Shown: positions 24,811 to 35,235 of the stretch, piece by piece | Layout of the letters: each line of letters starts with the position of its first letter | Numbering within the stretch: position 1 is the first letter of the stretch | From: Thiotrichaceae bacterium | Lineage (GTDB): Bacteria; Pseudomonadota; Gammaproteobacteria; Beggiatoales; Beggiatoaceae | Direction: 5' to 3' | Length of the DNA stretch: 64,000 bases | NCBI GenBank assembly: GCA_011391085.1 | Contig: JAABRD010000005.1 | Location: 62,001 to 126,000 of the forward strand | Program-made: the position numbers and the translations under genes | The notes under the pieces: generated by a model | Told to the model about the DNA's origin: nothing | Database searches by the model: none | Seen by the model: only the letters and a program-made list of their open reading frames with translations

Positions 24811-27093
24811 TTACCTCTGCCACAGAGGCCCGTGGTTTCGAGGACTGGCAGTCCTTTGAGGACTGCCAGTTCTGCCTTGGTAACTTTCACCCCCCAAGTG
24901 GAAAAATGCGACCTGTTGATTTAATTCCAGCGCCTGCTTACGCAGTGCTTCACTGGCAGACGCCGCTTGTTCTACCAAAGCGGCATTTTGTTGAGTCATC
25001 TCGTCCATTTGGGCAACGGCTTTGTTGACTTGATGAATTCCAGACGATTGTTCTTGGCCGGCGGCAGCAATGTTAGCAATCAGGTCGTTGACTTTTTTCA
25101 CGGCACTCACAATCTCTGCTAATGTTTCGCCGGATTTATTAGTGAGTTTTGTCCCTTCCTGAACTTTGGTGACGCTGTCAGAAATCAACGTCTTAATTTC
25201 TTTTGCCGCATCAGCACTGCGTTGGGCCAGGTTACGCACTTCGGCTGCTACCACGGCAAAACCGCGTCCTTGTTCACCCGCCCGGGCCGCTTCCACGGCG
25301 GCATTAAGGGCTAATAAATTGGTCTGAAAAGCGATTTCGTCAATGACACTGATGATTTCTGTCATCTTCTTGCTACTATGACTGATGTCCTCCATAGCCC
25401 GAATAGCCGCATTGACCACTTCCCCACCAGCCGTTGCACAGTCTTTGGTTTGAGTCGCCAACTTAGCTGCTTCCTTGGCATTGTCTGCATTTTGTTGGAC
25501 ACTGCCCGTCATCTGTTGCAAATTGGCCGCGGTTTCTTCTAACGAAGAGGCTTGTTCTTCAGTGCGTTGACTGAGACGAATATTTCCTTCTGACAGTTCC
25601 TCAGTCGCTTGATTAACCGTTTGGGCCGTTTCTTGAATAATGGTGATAACCTCCCGCAATCTTTGAACCGTGATATTGATCCCTTTTTTCAATTGATCCA
25701 ACGTTCCTTTATATTCCTTTTCAATGGTTTGAGTCAAGTCACCTTGGGCCAAAGCCGCGGTAATGCGGGTGATGTCCTCCACCGCTGACTGGTTGTAGTC
25801 AAGAACCTGGTTGACGCCTTCGCCCACAGTATGAAAAAAATCGGTCTGGTGAGTCAAGCGAATACGTTGTTTAAAATCTCCCGCCGAGGCCGCTTGAATG
25901 ACTTGATTAACTTCTCGTTCCATCGCCAGTTCCGTGGTACAATTGTTAAATTCTACCACTATCCCTTTGCGTTCGCCGTCGGCATTGATGATTGGGGTGA
26001 TGATGTGTTCAAGAGTAAGATTCCCAATCTGAATACGGGCCTGGTGTGTACGGTTCAATTGTGAAAGAAATTCCCGCTGTTGGGCCGGCGCTTTATGTAA
26101 AACATCAATGTTAAGGCCTCGCAGTTGTTGCGCATGGAAATCAGGTAAGGTGTTCTGAATACTCTTTTCATCCGTTTGGAAGAGACGTTGGGCCGCCTCA
26201 TTGAGGTAAATGATATTGTAGTGTTCATCCGTAATCAAGACGCTGGTGGTCACCCAATCTAACGCCCGATTGATACGCAATGCCTCCTCCGTGATGCGTT
26301 GATTCTCCGCCAATCGTTCACGCAGTTGCGTTTGCATCGTGTCAATGGTGCGTAACAACTGCCCCGTCTCATCTGAATGGGCGACAACAATTTGATTATC
26401 GAGGTTGCCCATGGCAATAGCATTGGCAGTGTTGACGGCCACTTGGAGAGGACGTGTAATAGCGCGGGAGATGAGGAAAGCCACCACCATCCCCAGGAGA
26501 GTGACAGTCATGATGAACATCCATAACCACAGATAGGAGTAGTTGGCTTGCTGATGCGCACTTTTAAAAAATTCTTTGGCTTTGTTATCCGCAAACTCTC
26601 TGATGACCTTGATAGCCTCCCGCAATTTGGCAAAGTGAGTGGCACCCTCGCCACGAGTAATGATGACGAATGCCTCTTCATTTTTTCCAGCGATTTTTAG
26701 GTCCAAGCTCTGTTGACGAATGGGACGCCATTGGTCAAACAGTTTGATCAAAGTGTCAACGTCTCGTTGATCCCCCAAAAAACGTTCTTTGAGGATTTTG
26801 AACTCTTCATAGATTTCTTGTTCATACGTTTCGAGTCTTTGGAGGTGGTCTTGGATTGTCGGATCGTCTTTGACAAGTGCGACACTTTTCATACTACTGC
26901 GCATTTCTGCCAGGTTAATATTGATTTGGCGCACCGCGTTGGTGACGGTAAAGGGATGGTTGTACAACTTAGCCGTCAATCCCGACAGTATGTACATTTG
27001 GGAGGAGGCAAAGAGGCCGACGCCGATAATAAGGATGATCAGCAGGCCAAAACTTAAAAATAAGCGAGTTCTGATTTTGGTGTTGTTTAGCAT
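24811..27093 (-). CDS. Methyl-accepting chemotaxis protein with PAS domain
   Basis: The protein has 760 residues. TM1 about 9-31, four-helix-bundle sensor, TM2 about 190-212, HAMP ([17 protein letters not shown]), PAS at about 275-395 ([20 protein letters not shown]), a second HAMP-like stretch ([20 protein letters not shown]) and the signalling domain with [20 protein letters not shown]. The sensor region is close to that of the 22717 receptor, so the two share ancestry. The last ~20 residues ([20 protein letters not shown]) come from an ACTGGCAGT repeat; a CheR pentapeptide is absent, perhaps lost by this read-through. Confidence 0.92.
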   Translation of the reverse strand: MLNNTKIRTRLFLSFGLLIILIIGVGLFASSQMYILSGLTAKLYNHPFTVTNAVRQININLAEMRSSMKSVALVKDDPTIQDHLQRLETYEQEIYEEFKILKERFLGDQRDVDTLIKLFDQWRPIRQQSLDLKIAGKNEEAFVIITRGEGATHFAKLREAIKVIREFADNKAKEFFKSAHQQANYSYLWLWMFIMTVTLLGMVVAFLISRAITRPLQVAVNTANAIAMGNLDNQIVVAHSDETGQLLRTIDTMQTQLRERLAENQRITEEALRINRALDWVTTSVLITDEHYNIIYLNEAAQRLFQTDEKSIQNTLPDFHAQQLRGLNIDVLHKAPAQQREFLSQLNRTHQARIQIGNLTLEHIITPIINADGERKGIVVEFNNCTTELAMEREVNQVIQAASAGDFKQRIRLTHQTDFFHTVGEGVNQVLDYNQSAVEDITRITAALAQGDLTQTIEKEYKGTLDQLKKGINITVQRLREVITIIQETAQTVNQATEELSEGNIRLSQRTEEQASSLEETAANLQQMTGSVQQNADNAKEAAKLATQTKDCATAGGEVVNAAIRAMEDISHSSKKMTEIISVIDEIAFQTNLLALNAAVEAARAGEQGRGFAVVAAEVRNLAQRSADAAKEIKTLISDSVTKVQEGTKLTNKSGETLAEIVSAVKKVNDLIANIAAAGQEQSSGIHQVNKAVAQMDEMTQQNAALVEQAASASEALRKQALELNQQVAFFHLGGESYQGRTGSPQRTASPRNHGPLWQR

Positions 27094-27220
27094 ATTTTTT
27101 ATTAATGGAAAATGGAAAATGGAAAATACAAAGCCGGACTAGAGGCTTCAGCCGGGTGATGTGCCACTTCCACTGGCTGAAGCCTCTAGTCCCGCCTGGG
27201 ATTATTTTAAGTACTATGCA

Positions 27221-27352
27221 AAACCAATCTGGTATTTCAGTTCTATCTGTCGTTCCATTTGTAGGGTGGATTAAGCGAAGCGTATCCACCAGCCGTTATC
27301 AATGTTGGTGGATACGCTTCGCTTAATCCACCCTACATGAAATACCAGGTTC
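27221..27352. repeat. Long hairpin with a perfect 30-bp stem
   Basis: Bases 27261-27290 (GTAGGGTGGATTAAGCGAAG...) are the exact reverse complement of 27307-27336, with a 16-base loop. Outer flanks CTGGTATTTCA and TGAAATACCAG extend the symmetry to about 27228-27350. The 27094-27413 gap also has a family A palindrome (27139-27193) and ATGGAAAATGGAAA repeats. Confidence 0.85.
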
Positions 27353-27413
27353 GTTATACACAGGTACTTATTTTCCATTTTCCATTCTCCATTCTCCATT
27401 AATCCATTCTCCA

Positions 27414-30011
27414 TTAGTCCTCAGTTCGAACCAATTTGAAAAAAGCCACTTGTTCACTCAGTGCCTGGGCTTGTTGACGCATCGCTTCACTGGCAGACGC
27501 CGCTTGTTCTACCATCGACGCATTTTGTTGAGTCACCTCGTCCATTTGGGCAATGGCTTTGTTGACTTGGTGAATGCCGGTGGATTGTTCTTGACTGGCC
27601 GCCGAAATTTCGGCAATGATGTCACTGACTTTTTTGACAGCGCCTACAATATCGGCCAAAGTCTCTCCCGATTTGTGGGCCAGTTTGGTCCCGTCTTGAA
27701 TTCTGGTGACGCTATCGACAATGAGATTTTTAATTTCTTTAGCGGCCGTGGCACTGCGTTGGGCGAGGTTACGCACTTCGGCCGCCACTACGGCAAAACC
27801 GCGTCCTTGTTCACCAGCCCGGGCCGCTTCGACTGCGGCATTGAGGGCAAGTAAATTGGTTTGGAAGGCAATTTCATCAATGACGCCGATAATCTCGGTA
27901 ATTTTTTGACTGCTGTGACTAATATCAATCATGGCCTGAATCGCGACTTGAACCACTTCCCCACCGGTTTGCGCACGGTCTTTGGCATGAATCGCCAACT
28001 TGGTTGCCTCTTTGGCGTTGTCAGCATTTTGTTGGACGCTGCTGGTCATCTGTTCCATACTAGCGGCAGTCTCTTGTAAAGACGCGGCTTGTTCCTCAGT
28101 GCGTTGACTGAGGCGAATATTTCCGTCGGTCAAATCTTCCGACGCCTGATGAATGGAGTGAACCGTATGTTGAATCACCGTGATCACTTCCGTCAGTTTC
28201 TGAACGGTAGTATTGATGTCATTCTTTAACTGGTCAAGAGATCCTTTATACTGATTCTCAATCGTTTGAGTCAAATCACCTTGGGCAAGGGCCGCGGTGA
28301 TCCGCATAATGTCGGCCACGGCAGATTGATTGTAGTCTAAGACTTGATTGATGCCTTCGCTAAAGGTGCGAAACGCCCCCGTCTTCTGACCCAACATAAT
28401 CTGTTGTCGAAAGTCACCTTCGGAAGCAGCTTGAATGACACGATTAATTTCTTGTTCCATCGCCACTTCGACCGATCGGTCCTGAAATTCTACCACGATA
28501 CCTTTGCGTTCCCCTTGTGGGTTCACAACAGGAGTGATGGTATGTTCTAATGTTAAGTTTCCAACGTGAACGCGGGCCCGGTGACTGCCATGTAATTGAC
28601 TTAACAACTCCCGTTGATGAGTCGGGTGTTTATGCAGACTGTCAATATTGGCACCCTGCAACTGATGGGCATAAAAGTGGGGGAGGTCCAAACGAATGTG
28701 TTTCTCATCTTTTTGGAAGAGATGTTGGGCCGCTTCATTTTGGTAAATGATACGATAATTCTCGTCAGTAATCAACACGCTAGTCGTTACCCAATCGAGG
28801 GCGCGATTGACACGCAAGGCTTCTTCGGTGATGCGTTGATTCTCCTCCGAACGTTCGCGTAACTGAGTTTGCATCCGTTCCCCCAAGCGTAACAGTTGCC
28901 CCAGTTCATCTGAAGAGGTGGTATCAATTTTGTTATCGAAATGTCCTTCGGCAATCTGACCCATTACCGTCATCGCATGAGTTAAGCGAACGTGTAGTGT
29001 TTTTAAAATGAGGACCAACAAGAGGAGAGTCAACGTGGTGACCACGACCATCGTGGCCAACAAAGTGATGAAATTTTGATAGGCGATTTGTTGCGTGGTT
29101 TGGGCTTGTGTATATAAATTTTGACCCAGGGTGTCGCTAACCTCTTTAAGGAGATTAATTTTCCCGGTTTGCATTTGAAACCACTGTTTTGGGTCAACCT
29201 GTTGGGTCAGTTTTCCCTTTTCGTCGGCCGTCAACACGATGGCACGCATTTTCTGGGTTTCTTCAATAAATTGACCCGTGGACAGTTTCGACTTGAGGAG
29301 GTCTTTTTGAGAAGGGGTTAGATAGGTCATCACTTCATGGTTTAAATACGTGTCTTGGGCGGAAACCAGTTCGGCAAACTTTTGAAATTGTTCCAGTGAC
29401 AGTCCTCCTTGATTAAATACAGCTACCAATAAGGACCTCTCTTGGCCGGCTTTTTCTTTGGCATTTAAAAAGTTGATATAAGCCAGTTTTAAGGGAAACA
29501 GTTCCTTATAGTAGCTGACCTGAGTGGATTGGATCAGGAACTGAAAGACGGCCTTGTTGAGGTCATCATAGAACAAAACGGCTTGTTCTAGTTGAATGCG
29601 CAGCGCCGTAATGTCTTCTCGAATATTTCTCAACTGGTCAAGAGAGTTTAGGACGTTTTCTAAGGTCGTATCGAAATCGGCATAAGAGTGATTATGGAAA
29701 ATTTTGAGAAAGTCATTTAAACTGCTTATCGCGAGGTCGGTCTGAGTGCGATAGTGAGACATGTCGTTGGCAAATTCCTGACCTTGATGAGTGAGGAATA
29801 GCACACTGCTACCACGTTCCAATTGGAGGTCATGGACGACATCACTGAGGTTAATAGACAGTTGCGTTAACTCTGCCAATCCACTCATCTCGGAGGCAAT
29901 TTTCGCTTTCTCAGCAATGAGGGTGACAGAGAAGTAGAGGAATCCCAAGAGTGGGAAGAGTAGCATTAAAACGAGTTTGTATTTGGTTTTGAGGTTAGTC
30001 ATGAGTTGCAT
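27414..30011 (-). CDS. Methyl-accepting chemotaxis protein with NIT and PAS domains
   Basis: The protein has 865 residues. TM1 lies at about 10-30, then a NIT (nitrate/nitrite-sensing) domain ([20 protein letters not shown] is its signature), TM2 around 310-337, HAMP, PAS ([20 protein letters not shown]), a second HAMP-like stretch, and the signalling tip [23 protein letters not shown] domains bind nitrate or nitrite in some proteins, which would suit a nitrate-storing sulfur bacterium, but the ligand is an inference. From the HAMP region on it is very similar to the 24811 receptor. No clear ribosome site separates ATG 30011 from ATG 30002. No CheR pentapeptide. Confidence 0.92.
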   Translation of the reverse strand: MQLMTNLKTKYKLVLMLLFPLLGFLYFSVTLIAEKAKIASEMSGLAELTQLSINLSDVVHDLQLERGSSVLFLTHQGQEFANDMSHYRTQTDLAISSLNDFLKIFHNHSYADFDTTLENVLNSLDQLRNIREDITALRIQLEQAVLFYDDLNKAVFQFLIQSTQVSYYKELFPLKLAYINFLNAKEKAGQERSLLVAVFNQGGLSLEQFQKFAELVSAQDTYLNHEVMTYLTPSQKDLLKSKLSTGQFIEETQKMRAIVLTADEKGKLTQQVDPKQWFQMQTGKINLLKEVSDTLGQNLYTQAQTTQQIAYQNFITLLATMVVVTTLTLLLLVLILKTLHVRLTHAMTVMGQIAEGHFDNKIDTTSSDELGQLLRLGERMQTQLRERSEENQRITEEALRVNRALDWVTTSVLITDENYRIIYQNEAAQHLFQKDEKHIRLDLPHFYAHQLQGANIDSLHKHPTHQRELLSQLHGSHRARVHVGNLTLEHTITPVVNPQGERKGIVVEFQDRSVEVAMEQEINRVIQAASEGDFRQQIMLGQKTGAFRTFSEGINQVLDYNQSAVADIMRITAALAQGDLTQTIENQYKGSLDQLKNDINTTVQKLTEVITVIQHTVHSIHQASEDLTDGNIRLSQRTEEQAASLQETAASMEQMTSSVQQNADNAKEATKLAIHAKDRAQTGGEVVQVAIQAMIDISHSSQKITEIIGVIDEIAFQTNLLALNAAVEAARAGEQGRGFAVVAAEVRNLAQRSATAAKEIKNLIVDSVTRIQDGTKLAHKSGETLADIVGAVKKVSDIIAEISAASQEQSTGIHQVNKAIAQMDEVTQQNASMVEQAASASEAMRQQAQALSEQVAFFKLVRTED

Positions 30012-30569
30012 AGGAGAGAGTGGTTTTAGTGGAGAGTGATTTTAGTGGAGAGTGGATAGTGAGGAATAAAGAATGAAATAGGAATAGACGCCGTACTAGG
30101 GGTTTTAGTTGCAATACCATTCAGTTAAGGGTAGTGATGTAATCTGGGTGAAATACCGCACAATTTCTCGTTGGTCTGGAACTCTGATTGAGATGATTAA
30201 ATGAGGACTCTGATAAGGAGGTTTTACTAATCATAGTTCATCTGAAAATCATTCTAATCAGAGTTCAGACAGTGAACCCACATTGCATCACTACCCAGTT
30301 AAGAAGTAAGGAACTCCGCGAAATGAAGCGATAGGTGGACTAGAGGCTTTAGCCGGTGGGAATGGAGGTCTCCCCAAAATCAAAATTCTAGGTGGACTAG
30401 AGGCTTTAGCCGGTGGGGCCTCGCGATTTCAATTATGTTCTACCCCCACCGGCTAAAGCCTCTAGTCCACCTGTCGGTTAATTTCGGGGGACTTTATTCC
30501 TTAACTGAATGGCATAGAGGCGTTAGCCTCTAGTCCAATACATTATCACTATCCTCTATTCGTTATCCT
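30012..30569. repeat. Repeat-filled gap between cheW and the first receptor gene
   Basis: It contains a GTGGATAGTG array (30015-30060), a family D MITE (listed separately), and three family A arms (GGTGGACTAGAGGCTTTAGC and partners, 30333-30475) plus a GGCATAGAGGCGTTAGCC end. No gene is seen. Confidence 0.8.
30130..30295. mobile_element. MITE, family D, 166 bp, with 8-bp target duplication
   Basis: GGTAGTGATGTAATCTGGGT and ACCCACATTGCATCACTACC are the ends, flanked by CAGTTAAG at 30122-30129 and 30296-30303. Length and internal sequence match 19031-19196 (GAACTCTGATTGAGATGATT inside). Confidence 0.92.
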
Positions 30570-31070
30570 CTATCCCCCATCCCCCATCCGCTGTTCCATC
30601 ACGGCTAATTCTTGTGAATTAAGCAAGTAGTCAATGTCCAGCACTATCACCATTTTTTCTTCTACGGTGGCTAGACCTTTGACAAATTCTATACTGATAA
30701 CGGTGCCGAAATCTGGAGGAGGTTTAATCTCGTTTTCCATGACATCATAGACGTCGGACACGGCGTCCACCACGACGCCCATAATTCGTTCTTTGCCGTT
30801 CGACAGGACTTTGACTACAACGACTACCGTCATGGGGCCGTATTCTAGTCGGTCTAGTCCAAAACGTAGCCGTAAATCAATGATAGGCACAATGGTGCCA
30901 CGTAGGTTAATCACTCCACAAATATAGTGAGGAGTGTTAGGCATTTTGGTGACTTTACTCCAGCCTTTGATTTCCTGGACACGTAGGATGTCCACGGCAT
31001 ATTCTTCAGTGGCCAGGACAAAGGTAAGATATTTGTTGGCTACACGGTTTGTCATGGTGTCGTTGTTCAT
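30570..31070 (-). CDS. cheW: Chemotaxis coupling protein
   Basis: The protein has 166 residues and bridges receptors to CheA. CheW signatures are clear: KYLTFVLATEEYAVDILRVQ, ICGVINLRGTIVPIIDLRLR and IMGVVVDAVSDVYDV. Cytoplasmic. It lies 132 bases downstream of cheA on the same strand, with a family F palindrome between them, and upstream of three receptor genes. Confidence 0.95.
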   Translation of the reverse strand: MNNDTMTNRVANKYLTFVLATEEYAVDILRVQEIKGWSKVTKMPNTPHYICGVINLRGTIVPIIDLRLRFGLDRLEYGPMTVVVVVKVLSNGKERIMGVVVDAVSDVYDVMENEIKPPPDFGTVISIEFVKGLATVEEKMVIVLDIDYLLNSQELAVMEQRMGDGG

Positions 31071-31142
31071 AGTTAAATTCCTAAGAGTGTCAGAAACTTT
31101 CCTAAACCTGTGAGGTTTAGAAAAGTTGTTTTAATCGTGCCA

Positions 31143-31178
31143 AAGAAACTCAGTTTCGGAAAGCAAACTGAGTTTCTT
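31143..31178. repeat. AGAAACTCAGTTTC palindrome between cheA and cheW, family F
   Basis: AAGAAACTCAGTTTCGGAAA and CAAACTGAGTTTCTTA form an imperfect stem. It could set the ratio of cheW to cheA transcripts, but that is a guess. Confidence 0.65.
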
Positions 31179-31202
31179 AACCAGTTTCTCACCTATAGAG
31201 GT

Positions 31203-33626
31203 TTAGGACATTCTTCCTACTCCCGCGGTTTTCCTGCCGTGATGAAACCATTGAATGAGTCCCGCAACGTCTAAAATCAAGGCGACGCTACCATCTCCTA
31301 GAATCGTTGCACCTGAAATGCCTTGGATTTTTTTAAAGTTGCTGTCTAAACTTTTGATGACAATTTGTTGTTGCGACAGTAACTCGTCCACAAACAGACC
31401 GATTTTTTGGCCATCGCCTTCGACAATGACAAGCAGCCCTTGGTCAAGTTGAGAAGTGCTGGGGGCAATGTCAAATAGTTCATACAGTCGTAAAATCGGC
31501 ACGTATTCATCCCGGAGTCGATAGACTTCGGCTTTGCCAGCCAGGGAGTTGACGAGTTGGGGTTTAATCCGTAGCGATTCAATAATGGAGAGGAGGGAGA
31601 GGATGTAAATTTCTTGTCCGACGCGAACCAATTGACCATCTAAAATGGCCAAAGTGAGTGGTAAGCGAATGCGAAACGTGGTCCCTTGATTTTTCTTCGA
31701 TTGAATATCGATCATTCCTCCTAAAGAACGAATATTGCGACGGACTACATCCATTCCGACGCCACGTCCGGAGAGGTCGTTGACTTGTTCGGCGGTGGAA
31801 AAACCGGGTAAAAAGACCAATTCATGCAGTTGTTGTTCATCTACCAAAGGATCGTCTTTACTCAAGAACCCCTGTTTAACCGCTTTCGCCCGAATTTTAT
31901 CCAGGTCAAAGCCGGCGCCGTCATCACTGATTTGTATGATAATATTACCACCTTGATGATAGGCGTGCAAGTGGAGTATACCGGTTTCAGATTTGCCCGC
32001 TTGACGACGTTTTTCGGGGATTTCAATGCCATGGTCAAGGGCATTGCGGACAAGATGAACAAGGGGGTCACTCATTTTTTCTAGCACGGTTTTGTCTAGT
32101 TCCGTATGGACGCCGGAGAGTTTTAATTCGACTTTTTTACCTAATTGTACACTCAAATCATGTACCAAACGGGGGAAGCGATTGAAAGAGTAGCTGATAG
32201 GTAACATGCGAATCCGCATGACGCTTTCTTGCAATTCACGGGTGTTGCGTTCTAGTTGCGCCAGGCCATCGCGAAGTTGGGAGAGACGGCTTTGGTCAAA
32301 GTGTTCGCCCACTTGGTCTAACATCGATTGGGTAATCACCAATTCTCCTACCAAGTTGATTAAGTGGTCAATCTTATCAATGCTGACACGAATGGAATTA
32401 GCTTCACCGGGTTGTGTGTTTGAACCGCGGGGATGGGAGTGGGGGTCTTGACCATGCGGTGATTCTAGGGTCGCCTCCGGCGGGGTGGGCAACGTGTTGT
32501 CCGGGACCTGGGGAGGGGGGACATTGGGTGACGCCCGCTGAGGTACGGGGGAGGTCATATTTACCACACTCTCAGGGGCCAGTTCGGGTAACGTAGCGGT
32601 GGCTACTTGGGCCACTTCACGGTTGGCTACCTCTCTAGGGATAGAAGAGGTAGGCGTCGGAGGTAACAGGTTTGTTGGTGGAGAGTCAGAAGAAGCGGAT
32701 TCCCAGGTGGGTTCAACGGTTGCGTTCAATTCCGGTTTGGGCAACTCTTCGGTGATTTGTGCATACTCAGGCAGTTGTAAGGGACGGATCTGCAAATCGC
32801 AATCGCTTTCTACCCATTCAAAGATTTCTTCAATGCTAGTGCGCGGCGCGTTGGTATGTAGCGTCAGTTCCCAACGGATATAACAAATTTGTGGGTCAAT
32901 ATCACGGAACGCGGGCAGTTGGTCGATGTTGGCTTTGACTTCCAAGGCACCCAGGTTAGCCAATTCGCGAAAGAGGTTAATTGGGTCATTTCCGGTTTTT
33001 AACATGCCTGGATGCGGTTTGAAATCGATTTGCCAGCCTTCTCCCGCCGCTTCAAGATCACTGTCGGCCTCCGTCTCTCCCTCTGCCGTCCCTGCCGCCG
33101 GAACCGTTTCTATCGTAGCAGAACTCCCCCCAATCTGGGTTTTTTTAACCGCAGACTGGGCTTCTGGGGGCAATGCAGGCGTTGCAGGTGACGTGGATTT
33201 GGAGGGTAACGTCCCTCCCACAGGTCCGCCTTCCATGGGCGTTTTCAAAAAACTGGTTAACTGGTTTTGACACTCCGTCACGAGTTGCGCATCGTAATCC
33301 GTGTTTTCTTTTAAGGCCGTCAACAACATGCGCATCACGTCGACGGCCCGTAGTAACACGTCAATGATGGGCTGAGTGACCAGGTGTTCACCACGCCGCA
33401 TCTCGTCTAACAAGGTTTCGGCGGTGTGGGCAAAATGAATAATCTCCTCAAATTTGAAAATACCGGCGCCTCCTTTTATAGAGTGGGCGGCCCGAAAAAT
33501 ACTGTTGACCAGTTCACGGTCCACCGCACCAATTCCCAAATCGAGTAAATTGGACTCCATTATATCAAGATTTTCAAGGCTTTCCTCAAAGAAAAGCTGA
33601 CGAACTTCGGTCATATCTATGGCCAT
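31203..33626 (-). CDS. cheA: Chemotaxis sensor histidine kinase
   Basis: The protein has 807 residues. Order: HPt P1 with phosphorylated His48 (FRAAHSIKGGAGIF), a long proline-rich linker (about 125-400, with a P2-like region IDFKPHPGMLKTGNDPINLF), P3 dimerisation, P4 ATPase (LVHLVRNALDHGIE, DDGAGFDLDKI, GRGVGMDVVRRN) and P5 CheW-like coupling domain (LVRVGQEIYILSLLSIIESL). All catalytic motifs are intact. It phosphorylates CheY. The cheY stop is only 4 bases upstream of its ATG region, so the two are co-transcribed. Confidence 0.96.
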   Translation of the reverse strand: MAIDMTEVRQLFFEESLENLDIMESNLLDLGIGAVDRELVNSIFRAAHSIKGGAGIFKFEEIIHFAHTAETLLDEMRRGEHLVTQPIIDVLLRAVDVMRMLLTALKENTDYDAQLVTECQNQLTSFLKTPMEGGPVGGTLPSKSTSPATPALPPEAQSAVKKTQIGGSSATIETVPAAGTAEGETEADSDLEAAGEGWQIDFKPHPGMLKTGNDPINLFRELANLGALEVKANIDQLPAFRDIDPQICYIRWELTLHTNAPRTSIEEIFEWVESDCDLQIRPLQLPEYAQITEELPKPELNATVEPTWESASSDSPPTNLLPPTPTSSIPREVANREVAQVATATLPELAPESVVNMTSPVPQRASPNVPPPQVPDNTLPTPPEATLESPHGQDPHSHPRGSNTQPGEANSIRVSIDKIDHLINLVGELVITQSMLDQVGEHFDQSRLSQLRDGLAQLERNTRELQESVMRIRMLPISYSFNRFPRLVHDLSVQLGKKVELKLSGVHTELDKTVLEKMSDPLVHLVRNALDHGIEIPEKRRQAGKSETGILHLHAYHQGGNIIIQISDDGAGFDLDKIRAKAVKQGFLSKDDPLVDEQQLHELVFLPGFSTAEQVNDLSGRGVGMDVVRRNIRSLGGMIDIQSKKNQGTTFRIRLPLTLAILDGQLVRVGQEIYILSLLSIIESLRIKPQLVNSLAGKAEVYRLRDEYVPILRLYELFDIAPSTSQLDQGLLVIVEGDGQKIGLFVDELLSQQQIVIKSLDSNFKKIQGISGATILGDGSVALILDVAGLIQWFHHGRKTAGVGRMS

Positions 33627-33630
33627 GATT

Positions 33631-33996
33631 TTACCTCAATACTTTTCTAACCGCTGCTAACAATTTATCGGGGTCAAAGGGTTTTAAGATCCAACCGGTG
33701 GCGCCCGCTTCCTTAGCTTCTTGCTTTTTTTGGGGATTTGATTCGGTAGTGAGTAAAAGGATGGGCTTGAATTCATATTCAGGAAGTGTGCGTAATTCGC
33801 GCACGAGAGAGAGGCCATCGAGTTTGGGCATGTTAACATCCGTAATCACTAAATCAAAAGGTTGTTGTTTAGCCTGTGCCAGCGCGGCGAGACCGTTATC
33901 TGCCTCAGCAACCTGGTAGTGGGCCTGGGTTAAAGTGAATTTAAGCATTTGCCGCATAGACACGGAATCGTCGCTAATCAATATGTTAGATGTCAT
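33631..33996 (-). CDS. cheY: CheY-like response regulator
   Basis: The protein has 121 residues, a single receiver domain. Asp9/Asp10 form the acid pocket, Asp53 (VITDVNMPKLDG) is phosphorylated, Thr in LLLTTES and Lys in ILKPFDPDKL complete the site. ILKPFDPDKLLAAV is typical of CheY proteins coded next to a CheA of this type. It is the first gene of the minus-strand chemotaxis locus; the promoter should lie in 33997-34200. Confidence 0.93.
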   Translation of the reverse strand: MTSNILISDDSVSMRQMLKFTLTQAHYQVAEADNGLAALAQAKQQPFDLVITDVNMPKLDGLSLVRELRTLPEYEFKPILLLTTESNPQKKQEAKEAGATGWILKPFDPDKLLAAVRKVLR

Positions 33997-34208
33997 TGCT
34001 TGTCACTGTGAAGGTTGAAAGGGGAGAAGATGTACGCACTCAGTATTCCATATATGGGTCATTTCAGTTATACTTTCAGTTTTGTGGTTTCGTATTCATG
34101 TTAGCATGTTTGGTTAAGGAAATACAAGGAGATTTGATCAATTAGGAACAACCCCCTGTCTGGTTTTGCGAGGTATCAGAGAAATAAAATTTTGAAAAAC
34201 CACAATAG

Positions 34209-34384
34209 TCAATAGTTCGGACCATTTTTAATTAGGTTAAATGAGACATGACAACCTGTTGATTTCACCAAACTGAATTAAAATAAACTCTGGCAGTCAG
34301 CTAAGTGGTATTTAATTAGATGGCGTCAACTCAAGCTGTTACAGTGCTTGGGTGGCGATCCACAAAAACGGTCCGAACTATTGA
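34209..34384. mobile_element. MITE-like element with TCAATAGTTCGGACC ends
   Basis: TCAATAGTTCGGACC (34209-34223) and GGTCCGAACTATTGA (34370-34384) are perfect 15-base inverted ends enclosing 146 bases without a gene. It sits between the vapBC remains and the cheY promoter region. The remaining 33997-34208 is AT-rich with no recognised gene and probably carries the che promoter. Confidence 0.75.
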
Positions 34385-34399
34385 ATAGTCAGTTTTTTA

Positions 34400-34883
34400 T
34401 TAATCTAAACTCCAATTTTCGATAGTCAATTCACTCATTCTTTGAAAGTGTCTGAGGTTATTAGTAACAAGTATTAAACCATTTGAAATGCAAATACTTG
34501 CAATTATCAAATCCATATCCGCAATAGGTATGCCTTGTTGTTGTAACTGGGTTTTTAGACGAGAAAAAACCTCTGCCGACTTTTTATCAAAGTCGATTAT
34601 TTTCATATAGTAATATTCCTTCTCATTTATACCCCCCGTACACGGGGGGGCTGGGGGGGGTATAAATGAAAAGGAATATTACAATATTATTGGAGAAAAA
34701 TGATTCTATTTTTGATAAATTTTTTTCCTGTTTTGATGATTTATACGCACCAAATAACAATTCCGTGTAGTTGATTATGGTCGTAGCCATCTCGTCTGGA
34801 TTTGTTGACGCAAATTTTTTAACAACGTTCTGGTTATTTTTCAAATAATATATAATAATATCAGTATCAATGACATATTTCAT
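34400..34883 (-). pseudogene. vapC: VapC (PIN-domain) toxin interrupted by a MITE
   Basis: The N-terminal part (MKYVIDTDIIIYYLKNNQNV, with the first PIN Asp, and ATTIINYTELLFG with the Glu) is read from 34883; the C-terminal part (MKIIDFDKKSAEVFSRLKTQ, then PIADMDLIIASICISNGLIL and VTNNLRHF) from 34606. A 77-bp element separates them. Removing 34608-34684 plus one TA joins SFFSNN to MKIIDFD in frame and gives a PIN domain of ordinary length (~130 residues) with all acidic residues. As it stands the N-terminal frame runs into the element and ends VIFLFIYTPPSPPVYGGYK. Confidence 0.93.
34608..34684. mobile_element. MITE, family C, 77 bp, inserted in vapC
   Basis: TAGTAATATTCCTTCTC at the left and AAAAGGAATATTACAA at the right are inverted ends; the core is CCCCCCGTACACGGGGGG. 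TA flanks both sides (34606-34607, 34685-34686). It is the shortest of the three copies and carries only the two arms. Confidence 0.92.
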
Positions 34884-35116
34884 AGTTCAATCTCCCAACT
34901 TTTATTAAGTCGGCTATTTTGAATTGTTTTAAGCATTTCGTCGGCTTCAGCTTCCTCTAAAATTCCAGCAAAGGCTTGCAAACGGTTGAATTTACGCAAT
35001 TCATTAGCGTAATGGCGAATCGCTTTTTGTACAACCCTTTTTTCTGAGATCTGAAGTAAATGAGCTAAGGTTGTTACCGTGGTTAAGGTGTTTTTGTCTA
35101 TGGCTAAATGTCTCAT
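34880..35116 (-). CDS. vapB: VapB-type antitoxin
   Basis: The protein has 78 residues. The N-terminal half has a ribbon-helix-helix-like pattern (TTVTTLAHLLQISEKRVVQK), the C-terminal half is helical and acidic (FAGILEEAEADEMLKTIQNS). It overlaps the broken vapC start by 4 bases. With no working toxin it is an orphan, or may still autoregulate. Confidence 0.75.
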   Translation of the reverse strand: MRHLAIDKNTLTTVTTLAHLLQISEKRVVQKAIRHYANELRKFNRLQAFAGILEEAEADEMLKTIQNSRLNKSWEIEL

Positions 35117-35235
35117 GGTTTAAATTCCTCTATTTTATTGATTATGGTCAAGCACAAGCCCCATTTTGTTTTTGGTAGTGATGCACAAGGTAGTGGTGAC
35201 GGTCATCAAACCTGACAGGTCTTAAAAACCTACCC

